Source: Chlorokybus atmophyticus (lineage: Eukaryota > Streptophyta > Chlorokybophyceae > Chlorokybales > Chlorokybaceae). Taken from it: a stretch of DNA of 64,000 nt. The notes under the pieces were generated by a model. That model was not told where the DNA came from. It did not search any database and was given only the letters and a program-made list of their open reading frames with translations. The DNA lies in the NCBI GenBank assembly GCA_009103225.1, contig RHPI01000277.1, forward strand, positions 795,578-859,577, in the 5' to 3' direction. Shown piece by piece: positions 1-12,287 of this stretch (the stretch's first letter is position 1; the number at the start of each line of letters is the position of its first letter). Position numbers and translations under genes: made by a program.

Positions 1-244
1 TGCAACACAGACGCAAAGGAACAGGCCTTAAGCTAGATCCACAAGCTTACAGTACATAGCGGGCATTGCCTACAAAGGTCAGCAGTTGGGCTTGGAGCAA
101 GTAGAAATAAGCTAAGGCTGCGTGCAAACTTCAGTTGCTAATTGCAAGCATGCAATTACAGCATTGTTTACTTGCTGCGGCGCAAGCTTCAACCATCAGC
201 ATAAACTTCAAGCTACAAGCTGCTGCTTCTGCGCAGCCCCGTAC

Positions 245-358
245 CTGAGCGGCGCTGAGCAAGCTGATGGCCGAGTTGGCCGCAGCCACAAGCGTCTTCA
301 GCCCCACGATGAACAGCGCCAGCACCAGCTGAATCGCCCGCTGCCCCGAACTCTCCAT
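245..358 (-). CDS. First exon of a membrane protein that runs off the left edge
   Basis: The exon opens with ATG at 358 and encodes 38 residues in one open frame. It ends in phase 0 at a good donor (CTCAG, then GTACGG on the minus strand). Residues about 9-27 are strongly hydrophobic (AIQLVLALFIVGLKTLVAA), so the N terminus is a signal anchor or a first membrane span. The rest of the gene lies beyond position 1, so the family cannot be named. Its start codon is 485 bp from the start of PINX1 on the other strand, a head-to-head spacing repeated elsewhere in this window. The main uncertainty is whether 358 is the true start, because no transcript evidence is available. Confidence 0.5.
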
Positions 359-843
359 CTTGCTTTGCTTAAACCCTCCTCCTTAACCTTCTCTTTCCCT
401 CTCCACCCTCTCCTTCTCCTTCCCGTCCTCCCCCCGCCCCCCGCCACCCGGCGCCCACCAGCCTAACCGGCCTAGCGTTGTCTGGCAGGCTGGCTGCCAA
501 ACCATTGGAAGTGCTGTTAGCCTAACGGGATGCCGAGACGACAAACGCGCAATTTGCTTACCCAATATGCGCGTACCTCGGTTGAGTTACCCGCTGTTGC
601 TGTTGGTGCGTCATGCGTGATGAGAAGGGTTGTAAGCGTGACGCGCGATGCAGGAGGACACCTCTAACTGAGAACTATTTGATTGAAGCTAAAGCACACT
701 AGTGTGCCAGCTTAGCTCAGCGTTGTTGCCGCCGCCGCGGCAGGGGTGCTGTCGGCGGTGTCGGCGGTGTGAGGCGGCGGAGGTTGGGAGAGGTAAGAGG
801 CCGTGGGCCGCCATCCGGTCAGCTTATTGTTGCTGCTGCAACG

Positions 844-3800
844 ATGGGTCCGGCCATGGATGTGGTGGCTGCCTCGCAAGCTGCCGGCGGTGGTGCAAGT
901 GGTGAGCTAAGCGTCGTGCTTGTCGCTGTTGGTGCTGCTGCAGCTCTTTTGTCGCTGTTGTGTTTGCAGCAGGGCTGTCTGTTTGCACTTCAGTCTTGTT
1001 TTCTCACTTGCTTAAATCATTGCCGCGAGAGGTTCAAGTGAAGCTTTTGCGTGGTGGCATGGCGTTTCGTGGCGTTTACTGCGTTAACAGCTCAAGCAAT
1101 TGTCCAGTTGAAGCGTGTAGCTTTCCCGTGTTGCAAGTCAGGATGTCAACAGTGGCGACTTCTGTAGGCATCTGTTTTGCATGTAGCAAACGCCACTGCT
1201 ATGTATGCTGCGGGGACTTCATGTCAAAAGTGCAGGCTGGCTGTCTACTGGTTGAGTTACTATAGGGACATGAAGATGCTCGCAAGTGTTTTCCTATTGG
1301 CTGACAGCTGTCCGTTACGCTTGGCTACAGCGCCAGCTATACCTAAGCGTACTGAGGATTCGACTAACAACCATGCTTGAGTTCACTGGTGCAAGCACCA
1401 GTGAACTCAAGCAGGGTTGTTAGTCAGGACGGGAATAAAGTTATTGTTCAGCATGACTCAGAGTGCGCTACTCTGAACTAGTTTCTGTACACCAACATCA
1501 AGTAGTACACAAGCTGTTGCTTGCATCAAGATAGCATACAGATTACGAAAGAAACAAAGAAAGAAAAGCACAAAAGCAGCAGAAAGAAATGCATTTATGC
1601 AGCAGCTGTCTACATTAAACGTTTAGGCTCTACACGTTCAGTTTGGTTATTTCCTTCTCAACCTTTTGCCAGCAACAATGCGCTGCATTTGACTGCTTGC
1701 ATTCGTGGATTGGCGAATAGTTCAGCTACCCTGTGATTGCCTTTGCAATTACAGGCTAGCTCTTGATGTTCATGCGATCACGCGGAGATAAAAACTGTTA
1801 TTAGCCTGGTGACAAGAACAGTGCTGCCACAGGGTGATCATTACTGTCTGCTTATCTCAAGCACGGGTCTTGATTTGCAGTTGCCACTACCGTCGGACCG
1901 CGACTGTTTCAGGGTGTTGAGCGAGGCAAGTTTGGTTTTGAGATGTTGAAGAAGATGGGCTGGTCAGAAGGCAAAGGACTGGGAGTCAATGAAAATGGCA
2001 TTGCTATGCACATACGCATCGCCAAAAAGCAGGACACTCTTGGTATGTATTGTTGGTTGGTTTACGGCTGTGTTGCAGCTTTTGGAGTACATGTGTGCGA
2101 TTTTGTGTGCAGATGTGTTTCATATCCGCCTTTAAGCATAATATCAGAGTTTGCCCATCTGTCGCTGGGAGGGTGTGGACTTGTCTGCATTGTCGCTGTT
2201 TTTGTGTTGCGTGCATGTCTGTATTTGTGAGCAAGTGAATGCAGACACAAACATGTGTGGGTGGGTGCGTGCATGCTCGTGGGCGCGTGTGCATTGACAT
2301 TGCGCGTACGGAGTTGCTCAACAACATAACAAAAGTGGGTTTGCAGGTGTTGGTGTCGCAGAGCAAGACAAAGTCTGCGCCTGGACAGTGAACACGGTTG
2401 CTTATGACTCCATCCTCGCCAATCTCAATGCGCGAGTTACTGCCTCTTCTGGTGCATCCACTGCGAAGTCCTCAGCATCAGAGTCTGATGCCACCGATGA
2501 GGATGATGAGGACGTCCCGGAGGTCACGCCCAACCCGCGCACTATAAGGGAGCGCATCGTGAAGCCCCATGGACGGTACCAAAAGAGGGAGAAGGGCAAG
2601 CTTGTTGCAGGCTACTCAAGCAAAGACTTGGCAGAGATTCTTGTAAGTGCTGTTTCTTTACGCGGTTGCGGTTGTAGTTGTGGGTGTGGGTGTGGGTGTG
2701 GGTGTAGGTGTAGTTGTGGCTGTGTTCATGTAGGGCAGCAAAACATGAAGCATATCAATGTTCATCTCTTCACTTTATTCTCAGGGTCATGCACCCGGTA
2801 CGCCTTCCGTTGCGACTCCAGAGGTGGTGGAGCCGGTGCGTGTTGGTGGTGGCGACGATGATGCACAGCACTCTAAGTTGAAGAAGCGCAAGAGTAAAGC
2901 TGCTGTTGTCGCGAGCGAGGCAGAGCAAGCGGAGAACGACAAGCAGCAGAAAAAGAAGAGTAAGAAGAAGGCTGCTTATGAGGAAGCTGCGCCAGTTGAA
3001 ACTTTGTTGCATGATGAAAGTGTTGCTGCGGAGCCCATTCAAGCGGAGAGGCAGCAGAAGAAGCAGAAGAAGGTCAAATTGATCGACATGCCTGCAGAAC
3101 AGCCCTCATACTCAGTGGCAGGTTGGTTGCATGTGCTTGATATCGATCTGACATTGGATCCTTTTGGCAAAATTTGTATAACATGGAGCTCAACCTCACT
3201 ACATTGTGCCTGATCATGCAGAACAAGCGTCTACGGCGTCGCCTCCAATGGAGCCTGAGGACCCCGCGCAACCAGTGTGGTGGCGGCGACTTTTTGTGCG
3301 AGGCGGTCAGCTTGGAGCCATCCGGGATCCTGAACAGGAAACAGGCGAAGTCGTACGCGGGTTTAGCGAAAAGGACCAGGAAGACTTGTACACTCAAGTG
3401 CAGGTGCAGCTCGCTGTGTGTGCGTGCGTGCGCATGTTTGCGCATCACTCCAGTATGAGTTGCAGCTTCCACGTGCTGGTTTCATGTAACTCATTCGCTC
3501 TTTTGTTCATTTGCGCAGAATAAGTCCATTGCCGGGAAGAAGGGTTTGGGGGTGGATGGGTTGCCGAAGAAGGTGGCGGGGGCACGTTGGGGCGGGACGA
3601 AAATGACATTCGATGACGATGATGAGGGAACAGAGCAGGCAGGTCCACCTCCTCAGACTGCTTTGCAAGAAGTTCAACCTGATGCAGTTGCAGCGCCCAA
3701 GATTAAGTGGAAGAAGCTCATTCAGCAAGCCTTGAAAACGGTATGCTGTTATGTTTCGTGTGTTGTAACGCACGACATGTGGTCATGCTGTGTTCAGCTT

Positions 3801-4040
3801 GAGTATTAGTCTGCAGTATTGTGCATATTGTGGTTGGGAGTCGGCTTTGGGAAGAGTGCTTTGTGTAGGATGTCAGTAACCTGCCAACTGCCGCAGTCGC
3901 AGAAAGGAGTCATGCGCATCAGCAAGTTGAAAGAGAAGGTTTTGGAGCTTTCAGCTGCTCAAGGCATAGCCATTACTTACAGCGATGGTGTGGAAAAGGA
4001 GTTCCTGTATGAGGTGAGCCGGGTGAAGCAACAAGGCTGA
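844..4040 (+). CDS. PINX1: PinX1-like G-patch protein
   Basis: Seven exons join in frame to 466 residues: 844-901, 1881-2042, 2347-2642, 2785-3121, 3222-3403, 3519-3740 and 3897-4040. The G-patch lies at about residues 35-80 (KMGWSEGKGLG, then KKQDTLGVG). It is followed by an acidic stretch, a conserved GRYQKREKGKLV...KDLAEIL block, long lysine-rich tracts, and a late block with WWRRLFVRGG, EKDQEDLY and KKVAGARWGGTKMTFDDD. This order matches land-plant PinX1 homologues as remembered. Family members act in the nucleolus in rRNA processing with DEAH helicases and can inhibit telomerase; telomerase control in this organism is inference. Exon 1 was chosen because its ATG is followed by a donor in the phase that exon 2 needs; it is the least certain exon. 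The last acceptor could be 6 bases later, at 3903. Confidence 0.88.
1362..1425. repeat. Near-perfect hairpin in PINX1 intron 1
   Basis: Two 30-base arms (1362-1391 and 1396-1425) are reverse complements at 29 of 30 positions and are separated by a 4-base loop. It lies inside the first intron of PINX1. Nothing in it looks coding. Confidence 0.9.
2680..2712 (+). repeat. (GGGTGT)n hexamer tract in PINX1 intron 3
   Basis: About five copies of GGGTGT with small variants sit shortly after the donor at 2643. The same hexamer recurs at 32470-32510 and 33616-33658. Confidence 0.85.
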
Positions 4041-5600
4041 CTGTACTGCTGCATACATTCATCAGCACTTGCATTGGCTCATCAGTGCTGGTTATTGATG
4101 TCATTGTGTAGCAGATTGAACGAAGCTCCAAGTTTGTAGTTACGGGAAACAAAGTTGCATTAGTGATGTCCGTTAAGGGTTCAGAGTAGGGGTGAGGGGA
4201 GGGGGTACAGATAGATTGTGTGTTTGAGACAGCTGTGGTTGTGGTGGTCTATTGCTCGAGACATATTGCCTCAGTTTGATAGTGCTGCCGTTGGCATAAG
4301 TAAAGCTCTGTGCGGTTGGGGCACAACCCCACCCATGCCCCAATTTCCTGGCGCACCTCAACGCCTGCTCCATTACCTACTTGTTGTTGTTATTGTTATG
4401 GTCTTTGCAAGTGCTCTTCCTTGCTGTTGTGTGTCTGATTAGTTATGCTTATGCACGTCCCCGCTGCACTGCACTGCTGATGTGGGTGTGCTTATCCGTG
4501 TGGCCGCTGTGCATGTGCCTGCCTTGTGATCATATGTACTACGACAGCCTTTTGGCAATCGACCAATAGCGCTGGTTGCATTGCTTACGTCTGCCTGCTT
4601 CCCTCTTGACCAACCTCAGCACAAGGGCAACAGGACTGCTAATACATGAGACCTAAACAGCGGCGCTGAAGTGGCATGGCTGCACACTTAGTTTCTCGGA
4701 ATTTATGAGGAAATGTGTTTGGACTTGAAGGCTTGCAGTCGCAGCGGTAAGGACTGGACTGCGGCATGCTGTGTAGCCGTGTGTGCTGTTTGAGTGTTGA
4801 CAATGCATGCAATGGGGCTTCACTATCACAACACAGCACACCATCCAACACTTCAGTGCATTAGGCCAGCTCATGACATCAATGTGTGCCGGGGCTAACA
4901 GCTCTCCACCTGCTACACAAGTGCATGCGTGCAATTCAGCAGTGGGTTGCAGAGGGGTTCAAGGCGAAAGGAGGAAAGGGCAACAACCTGCAGTAGGATA
5001 CACCAAGTGCAACGCGATGCTTGTGATGTGCAGTGCAGTGCTTTACCCCCGTGCCCCGCAGGACATTGAGGAGTACTTGTTGATGTGCAATTGTTAGTGC
5101 TGAATCGCCAGCACGTTACCACACACACACACACACATAACAGTACGTTACACTACGCTACGTCTCGTGCATTGCGACGGCAGACAATCGCCGCTTGTTG
5201 AAACAACAAACCCTAGACAGCGCCGCCGTCACAGTGCCGGCTACGTCACGTTCACTTCACGCAACTGCACGACCATGACGCCCAGCACGCCACCACCGCC
5301 CCTCAAGTAACCACCCTCACCACACCCAGCGCCGCCTCTGGCTCTCTCGCAGTGGTCGACACACAGGAAAGAAAGTTCGCAAGCGCGAAACAAAGTTCAT
5401 CACATTGGGCCTGAGGTTGCAAGCTGGGCACACACGCTAACTCGCAGCGGCACACCAGCTAGGCTATGGGCTTAGCCCACTGGGTTACAGCACAGCGGGC
5501 GCTAAACTCAGCAGCAGCAGTTTGAGAAAAGGCAGAGAAAGGAGTGGCAGGCAGGGAAGGCATGCTGCCACACGACTCAGGGCGGCAGTCCGTTCTTGGA
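4041..5600. other. Intergenic stretch with no supported gene
   Basis: No exon chain with good splice sites or recognisable protein was found on either strand. The stretch holds a (CA)n run at about 5120-5138 and a telobox-like AAACCCTAG at 5208-5216. The region 5160-5600 is rich in short C- and A-rich words and may be the promoter of a plus-strand gene ending at 6660, but this is inference. Confidence 0.5.
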
Positions 5601-6115
5601 GCAGCAATCAAGTAAGCATGAGTGACGAAAGACCGCGGGTTCTATTTTGAATGTCGATTAGACCAAACAACCAACAGATTATACACATTGCAGCAAGGAT
5701 TGCTTGTCAATGGGAGCACAATTAACGATGCCGCTCGCATTGCAAGTGTTAGTTGCAGGTTTGCATTGACAGTGGCAACTGGCAATGATGGTACTTCTGC
5801 TGTTGGCTTTGCATCTCAGAGGGCTGACAAGCGAGATTTGAGTATATGTTGAATTGTTTGTTTTTACAACCCCAGACGCTTTGCGTTCCATGCAGACATT
5901 GTGTTGTGCAGCGATACAACCTTTTTGTTGGTTGCTGAGCTGAACTCTGTAACAACAGGGATCGCACATGCATGTGTTGAGCGTGCACACAAGCCATCAA
6001 ATTCTGGCCTCCCCTTATACACTGCATTTTTGGTTCGCACAGTAGTTCAAAACTAGGAGTGTGGAACATGAATTAGCAGTAGTTGCAGTGCTGAGTAAAT
6101 CTTGGCTGATAAATG

Positions 6116-6320
6116 TGCATGTGCATGCGTGCGTGCGTGCGTTTGCATGTGTGCATTTGCGTGCGTGTGTTTGCGCGCATGTTGGTTGTGTGTTCGGGCG
6201 TGCCTGCATGCACGTGCCTGCGTGTGTATGTCCATGTGCATATGCGCTTGTGTCCACGTGCGCGAACTCAAACATGTGCAAGTGTACGCGTCCGCACACG
6301 ACAACGCACGCCCTCTGTTC
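6116..6320. repeat. Alternating purine-pyrimidine tract (TG/CA/CG rich)
   Basis: About 200 bases consist of TGCATGCGTGCG-type alternation, which produces long spurious ORFs in several frames. It lies directly before a splice-acceptor-like site at 6354-6359 and is probably intronic. Confidence 0.7.
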
Positions 6321-6359
6321 GCCCCTGACTCAGAGTGTGTCTCTGCGTGTGCGTGACAG

Positions 6360-6660
6360 ACAGCTGCGGCTACGCTACAGCCGTCGCTTTCTCCGTCTCT
6401 TCCGCAAGCGCAGGCGCCGCCACGCCCTCCTTCTCCTCCTCCTCATCGCCCTCGTCGCATGCGTCCTCCTCTGGCGCAAGCACACTCACGCTATCATCAA
6501 CCCTCTACACACCACCCAGGCGTGGCACACATCCACAACAGCGGCGAGTGATGCTGCTGCCACAACTCCCCCTGCTGGTGTTGTTGGCAATGCTGCCAGT
6601 GTTGAAGCTGCGCCGCCGCCTGTGCGCGTAGCTGGCGAGAAGGTGCAGCAAGAGACGTGA
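6360..6660 (+). CDS. Probable last exon of a membrane-anchored protein
   Basis: After an acceptor-like GTGACAG at 6353-6359, one frame runs to a stop at 6658-6660. It encodes a basic segment (RRFLRLFRKRRRRH), a single strong membrane span (LLLLLLIALVACVLL) and an Ala, Thr and Pro-rich tail of about 50 residues. The tail uses balanced codons, which favours this frame over the Ser-rich frame beside it. Upstream exons were not found with confidence in 5600-6350, so the protein is incomplete and unnamed. A tail-anchored or single-pass protein is the simplest reading, but the exon could also be a chance open frame next to low-complexity DNA. Confidence 0.35.
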
Positions 6661-7329
6661 CTGTTGGAGAGTGATGTTGTGGATGTTTGTGTGTATATGT
6701 GTGACAAAATGATGTTTGCGTGTGCGACCATCTGTTATTTTGGGTAGACATGCACGCATGCACGGGAGCGCGTATGCGCACACGCATGTGCACACACAGA
6801 GGCATGTACATTGTGTGGGGTAAGTTGTGGTAATGTATGCACACATGTGTGCGTGTAAGGTTGGATGCGATTGAAACATGATGGCTGCTAAGAAGGGCAG
6901 CAGTCAGTTGCAAAGGTTTGGGTAACAGCACACGAGTGACCCTCAAACCGCAGGTTCATGAAGAAACGTGAGAAAATTTTAAACCAGCTACAATGCAATG
7001 CTCTATCGTGCGGCATTGACACACACGCCTTACAAATCAAGTTGGGCACATCAAGTCGGCAATCACTGCTGGTTCAAGCAAACCGTGACCCAGCTGCAGC
7101 AACTTTGAACCGCACAACCCTGCAAGTGTGTGTTGGGCTAGCAAGGGCCAGGCTTGCAGCTTGTGTTTCAGCTGCTTGCCTGCCAGCCACACCAAACCCA
7201 ACGTCACTATATGAGGACTGTGTGTGTGCGTGCGTGTGCATAGTGTTGTGAGGATGGTGTGTAACATCACTGCATATTTACTATGCGCATGCTGGTATAA
7301 AGCATGCAAGCTTGTTGAACATAGTCCTC
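6661..7329. other. Spacer before the retroelement
   Basis: No supported gene. It contains a CA/TG-rich part (6700-6860) and open frames with no recognisable domain. Part of 6950-7330 may be the decayed 5' portion of the element that follows. Confidence 0.4.
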
Positions 7330-8875
7330 TTGTTTTAACTTCATACACATTGCTGGCAGAAGTGCAGACTTACGCTGACTCCTTACAAGACACGCAGCAA
7401 CAACCTACAGTGCCTTATGCCATGACAGAAAATGACAGGAACCACCTGAAAAACTTGCAGTGGTTTATGGTTGTCACGCAAGTAGACAAGGGTAATGGGA
7501 CTCTGGCGCTGATGTGCAAGTCATACTGTTTACAACAATTGCGTGCAGCACTGGCAACGCCAACTTGTGAGGCCTGTCAAGAGAGCTCGGAAGATATCAT
7601 GGCGTTGCACCAGGCCTACAACACTACTCAAGGCTTTGCTTCAACCAAAAAGGGAGTACACTTGCATTTACCGCACTTGTACATGACAGTCAAAGTTCAT
7701 ATCTACCCACCCACACCTCGCTTCATTGCTGCTGCCTATGCTACTACTCTGGCTGATGCACGTATTTGGCTAACGCGGGCATACAAGGGTATGACAATTG
7801 TGATAAACACTTTGTGGAGTGAGGCTTTGGGAGAGAGCATGCAGCTGGGTGTTGAAGGATTCTAGAGGATTTGCACGACTGCAACACTTCCATAACAACA
7901 ACCGTAAACCTCAGCAGAAGCGTGAGCATTTGTGGTTGTAGAGTTTTGATTGTACCACTCTATGCACTAATCTAGCACATGCTGATCTGCTATTACGCAT
8001 GAGGGGCTGGTTGACAAAGTGTTTGCGTGCATCAAGCGTACCACACATTTGCGCATCAATATTCAGTCCGGGGATGTGACGTGCACTTGGGTGTGGTACT
8101 ACGGTGATTAGGGAAGGCGTAACCCGCGTGTTCACAGCTGATATGTTGCAATGTTGAAATACTTGATTAACAACTTGTATGTGCAAACCGCACAGGATGA
8201 GCTCCACCGTCAAGCGGTTGGTATATATGCCCATGGGCAACAATGCGGGTATACATTGCTACGTATGACTTGTTCACATATGAGTTAGATTTTGTAAACA
8301 GGTTGGTGATGGCGGGGCAGCGTAACGTGGCTGTGAGGTTTGCACGCAATGTTGTACGATATGTTGATGATCTGCTCGTGATGGCACTGCCAGAGTTCAC
8401 TACTTGTATGTATTAGGACCCTGCAGTGCTGGGGGGTGGGATCTGCCCACGACACATGCTCACACTCTCACAGTCCGCACAGGGTGTGTGCATACCGATC
8501 TTGGACTTACTGATCTTTCAGACCCCAAATGTAGGCTTGTGCACGAGAGTTTATAACAAGCTCAACACTGCACCATTCAGGTTTATCCCACGCATCCGGA
8601 TAGCAATATCTCCAAATCAGCAAAGTTCAGTGTGGTTGTCTCTCAGTTTGTACGCTTTGTGCGCATTTGCACATTGCAAACACACTTCTTGCAAGAGATG
8701 GTGCAGTTATTGCGTGACATGCAGTCATATGGGTATCCCATGCACACATTGCTTTCAAAGTTGCGAGCAAAGATGTACAGGACAGCAGGCATGGCATACG
8801 GTGTCGTGCAAGAGATTGTACGTGCTGGTGGCGCAGAGGTGCGCAGCAACGAACGACAGGCAGATGGGTGAGTGA
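7330..8875 (+). mobile_element. Decayed reverse-transcriptase retroelement, copy 1
   Basis: Conceptual translation in shifting frames gives pieces of one reverse transcriptase in the right order. They are a basic N-terminal block (VVTQVDKGNGTLALMCKSY), a PHLYMTVKVH...PRFIAAAYATT block at 7670-7745, a SFDCTTL-like block near 7945, a PMGNNAG block near 8230, a YVDD-type catalytic box near 8360, and a thumb-like tail ending at about 8875. Stops and frameshifts separate them (for example the stop near 7865), so the copy is dead. The motif set resembles the Penelope-like or related family with GIPMGTN and YVDD boxes. The exact family is inference, and no LTR or target duplication was found. A second copy lies at 57735-58930 on the opposite strand. 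Confidence 0.75.
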
Positions 8876-9749
8876 GGGCACACTCCAACAGGAAAGCATG
8901 GTTGTCCGCGGTGGGGGGAGCAGCACAACTGCCCCCACATACTCTGTGTGGTAGTGCCTGCATGCTGACTGCTGATGCTATGTTGCTGCTGCTGTGCCTG
9001 TAGTGCATTGTTTCTAGTGCTGCTGCTGTGATGCTACATGCTGTTCATGCTGTTCATGCTGCTGGTTGTGATGCTACATGCCAAGAGAGCCGTGGGTCTA
9101 ACAGTTGAGGACTAACATTGCCGTTGCTGAGTTCGCTTGCAGGCGTAGTTGCCATTCCTGCTGCAGACTGCCAGGTCTTACACGAGCAGCCAAAGGCCGG
9201 TCCTGCAAGTCCTAGCGCCGCAAAACTGATGCAGTTGCAACTGCACAGCACTGCACTGCACACTACCCGCTCCACCCCCTTCCCACCCGCCTTGCCAGGC
9301 TGCTGCGTTGCTGCTGTTGCTGTCCTACACGTACCTGGCTAACCACAAGCATATGTTGCTACAGGTTTGTGCTTGACTGCCTTGTTCGCTTGCCCTGCTC
9401 TGCCCCGCCCTGCCCTTCGCCCCATCTCCATTCGCATGCACTTAGTAGCCACATAGCTAGCGTGTATGCCCCTGCTGAAATGAAGTCCTACCCTGCTTGT
9501 GTTTTGCTGTGGTGCTTTGCTTGTTGCTTGGCATGCTTTGCATCAGCCTCTCAGATAAGCCTACATTGTCCTTTGCCAATCGCCACGCTTCCAACAAGCA
9601 GAGAGCATGACAAGCGCCACTAAACTGCTGTGAGCCCCTGCCTATCGCGCATGCTGACTTTATGTAGTACGTATCGCGTACTCATTGCAAGTTGATGCAA
9701 ACTCTCAATCGCTTGTCACCAAAGCAACTACATGTACAACTTACCCAGC
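8876..9749. other. Intergenic stretch downstream of BAHD gene
   Basis: No gene is supported. The first part may be the 3' end of the retroelement. Around 8970-9090 there is a short degenerate repeat of TGCTG and ATGCTACATG words. Confidence 0.45.
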
Positions 9750-12287
9750 CTACAAGAATTTGGCTTGCGGTGCCAGCTGTCGCAAAAACCCGTCATCTTT
9801 CTTCAACGAGAAGTTGGGTTCATCAAGAAAAAGCTGCACGACAACGCCGTCCTCGTTTGCCGCATTGACGATCAGGCTGATGCCGTTCATGCCCACCACG
9901 TTGGCGTCGCGAGACTCTGTTGATGGCGCGCCGAGAAGCATCTTTGGTCCACCCCTGCCGAAATCAACCTGAGTACATGACAAGTCGTAAGGTGTTGAAC
10001 TTATTCCTGTCAACTCAAGCACGTGATGCAATAAGTTATGTGTGCAAGCATGCATGCAAGCTTTCAAGCACAAAGATGCGCGTGTGTGCGCGTACAACAC
10101 CCACACATGCGCGCACACAACTGCGCACGCAACTGCACACATGCCTGCACATGCAAGGACGTCGTTTACAAGCATGCATGCATGCACACCTGACTGGTGT
10201 CCAAGAAAGACCAAAACGTGCAATCTCCAGCGCATACAGCTCCAGGAATGCAAACCTAAGCAAGCACAAGCATACAGGTAGTTAACACCTATCAGAGTCT
10301 CCAAGAAAATAATGACAATAACAGCCAAAGTCGCTGACTGCAACTGCTTCACCTTCTGGAATGCTCCCCACTCGCCATGAGTCTGAAATGCATTCGACGC
10401 CAACGCGTTCACCAAAGCAGTCGGCAGGTTGCGCGAAGCCGTTTTGACGGACCGAACCGTTGCCGCAACGCGCACGAGCATGTCATGAAGCAGGTTTGAC
10501 TCTTCTTGCTGGCTCTCTTTCGCTGCTTCTGGCAGCAACTGCGCAAACTGCAGCATTGCCGTAGCGTTGCCAAAGTAGTTTTCTGGTACAGCGCTGGAGG
10601 GCAGAGACGAGCGCAAATCTTCTGTCATGAAGAAAAGCGTGCCTGCAAGCAACAGACTAACATTGGGCTCACAGTCCACATCTTAAGCAAAACTATTAAT
10701 GACCTACCAGGCAAAGTAAGGTCATATATATGGCAGCGCAGCATCCATATCAATGCCACGATCACGTCGTTGGTAGACACTTGCTCCACGCCATACGCGA
10801 AGCAGTGGTTGTTGACATGTGCCCGCAAAGTTGCCAGCTGTTGATTCGGGACATGCCACGAGACAAGCCTCAGTGCCGCGGACTCGCGCTCGTTGGTGCC
10901 GTGCATCTTTGTTGGCGAGAAGCACTTTGTTAGGTCTACATGATCGCTAGCCAGCGGCGCTTTACTGGCTTCAGCCTGCACCGCTGTCTTGAGGCCATTG
11001 ACGGTAGCAAGTACTGCAGCTTTTAGATCCTCATTAATGCCTTTGAGCAACTCAATTGCCGATACGAACGCACGATCCTCGCTCACGGGCTCCACAACCT
11101 CACCTGCGCAAAAGTGACATAGATGCTCAACCACTCCATTGGTCACGCTGTAGCGCTTATGATCGTTGATTACTCCAATTGTGTACTGACGCTCTGCTTG
11201 CGTGCGCGTGCGCATGCGTATGTATGTGTGCACACATGTGCGCGCGTGTGTACGTGCGTGTGTGCGTTCATGTCAACATGCGTGTGTTTTCTGCTTGTGC
11301 CTGCGAATGTGTGTACGTTCTTCCTTTACCTTTGAAAGCTTGCGCCAGGTCTTTGCACAGCAGTGCAAACATGCCCTTCGCATCCGACAGCGCATGAGAG
11401 CAGTTGATCGCCAGCGCGCACGCGTCCCCATCAGCGAGGTAAGTCAACTGAAACTTTACTGGTGCATCCAGACCTTTCTCCAACTTCCCAAGCTGCAAGC
11501 ACAGCAAGCTCAAAGTCAACGACCAACTCTGTTACGTACAGATTTGGGCCTTGCGATCTACTTACATCAATGCCAGGGACCAAAGGCGGGGTGGCGCGGG
11601 CTGCTCCGTGCGCATATGTTGCCTCCAGAGCGGTGGGGAAGGCGTCAATAGACCCTTGCGGCCACGAAGCTATTGTCAATGGCACACCGGCATTGCAACA
11701 CGCAAGCGTGAGACGGCCATTGCGCTGCTCGTTAAGCACAAACCTGCATGAAACACAAGACCATAAGTTCACTAGCACTGCTTGCTGCTTGTTACAAACT
11801 GCAGCAGTCCCAGCAGCAACACTGTGACAAAGTTGCAGAGCGGCAAGGGGAACATATCAATACTCAACTGTGCTAACTGTGGGTGTGGTTTTCGCACCTG
11901 CCGGCCAGTATTGGGTTGGCCTCGACGAGGCGTTGCACTGCAGTGACGAGCTTGACGGCGTCCAGGGCGTAGTCAAACAACAGCACCCACGCCATGCTGA
12001 ATTGACGCAGCAGGTAAGAGGCGTCCACGTCGCTGAGCTCCACGCGCCTGGCTTGGCAGGCAGCATTGCTTTCACCTTGCTGCTTAGACAAGAACAGCAG
12101 CACTGAGCAGTGAGCTACACATGCTTCCTCATGTACAGCATTATTGAACTGCTGCTCAGCTCAGTAAAGTTAGAAGCCTACTCTGCATGATATGATAAAG
12201 CTCAACGGAGTGTCGCAAACAGCTGACCTTTGCTTTGATTGTGTGCTGGCCCAGCAGGCTGAAGTCGCTGAAGTCGGCACGAAACAT
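9750..12287 (-). CDS. BAHD-family acyltransferase
   Basis: Eight exons on the minus strand join in frame to about 521 residues: 12287-12228, 12082-11898, 11743-11566, 11492-11330, 11103-10708, 10642-10339, 10255-10195 and 9968-9750. The family catalytic box HALSD (HxxxD) falls at about residues 174-178, and the structural box DFGRG (usually DFGWG) at about 451-455. The N-terminal part VELSDVDASYLL with a later PILAGR also fits. BAHD enzymes transfer an acyl group from acyl-CoA to an alcohol or amine in the cytosol; the substrate cannot be told from sequence. The protein is longer than the usual 430-480 residues. The 61-base exon 7 was placed by phase and by its SWTP sequence just before DFG. 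The start is uncertain, because a stop lies upstream in frame but an extra 5' exon cannot be excluded. Confidence 0.85.
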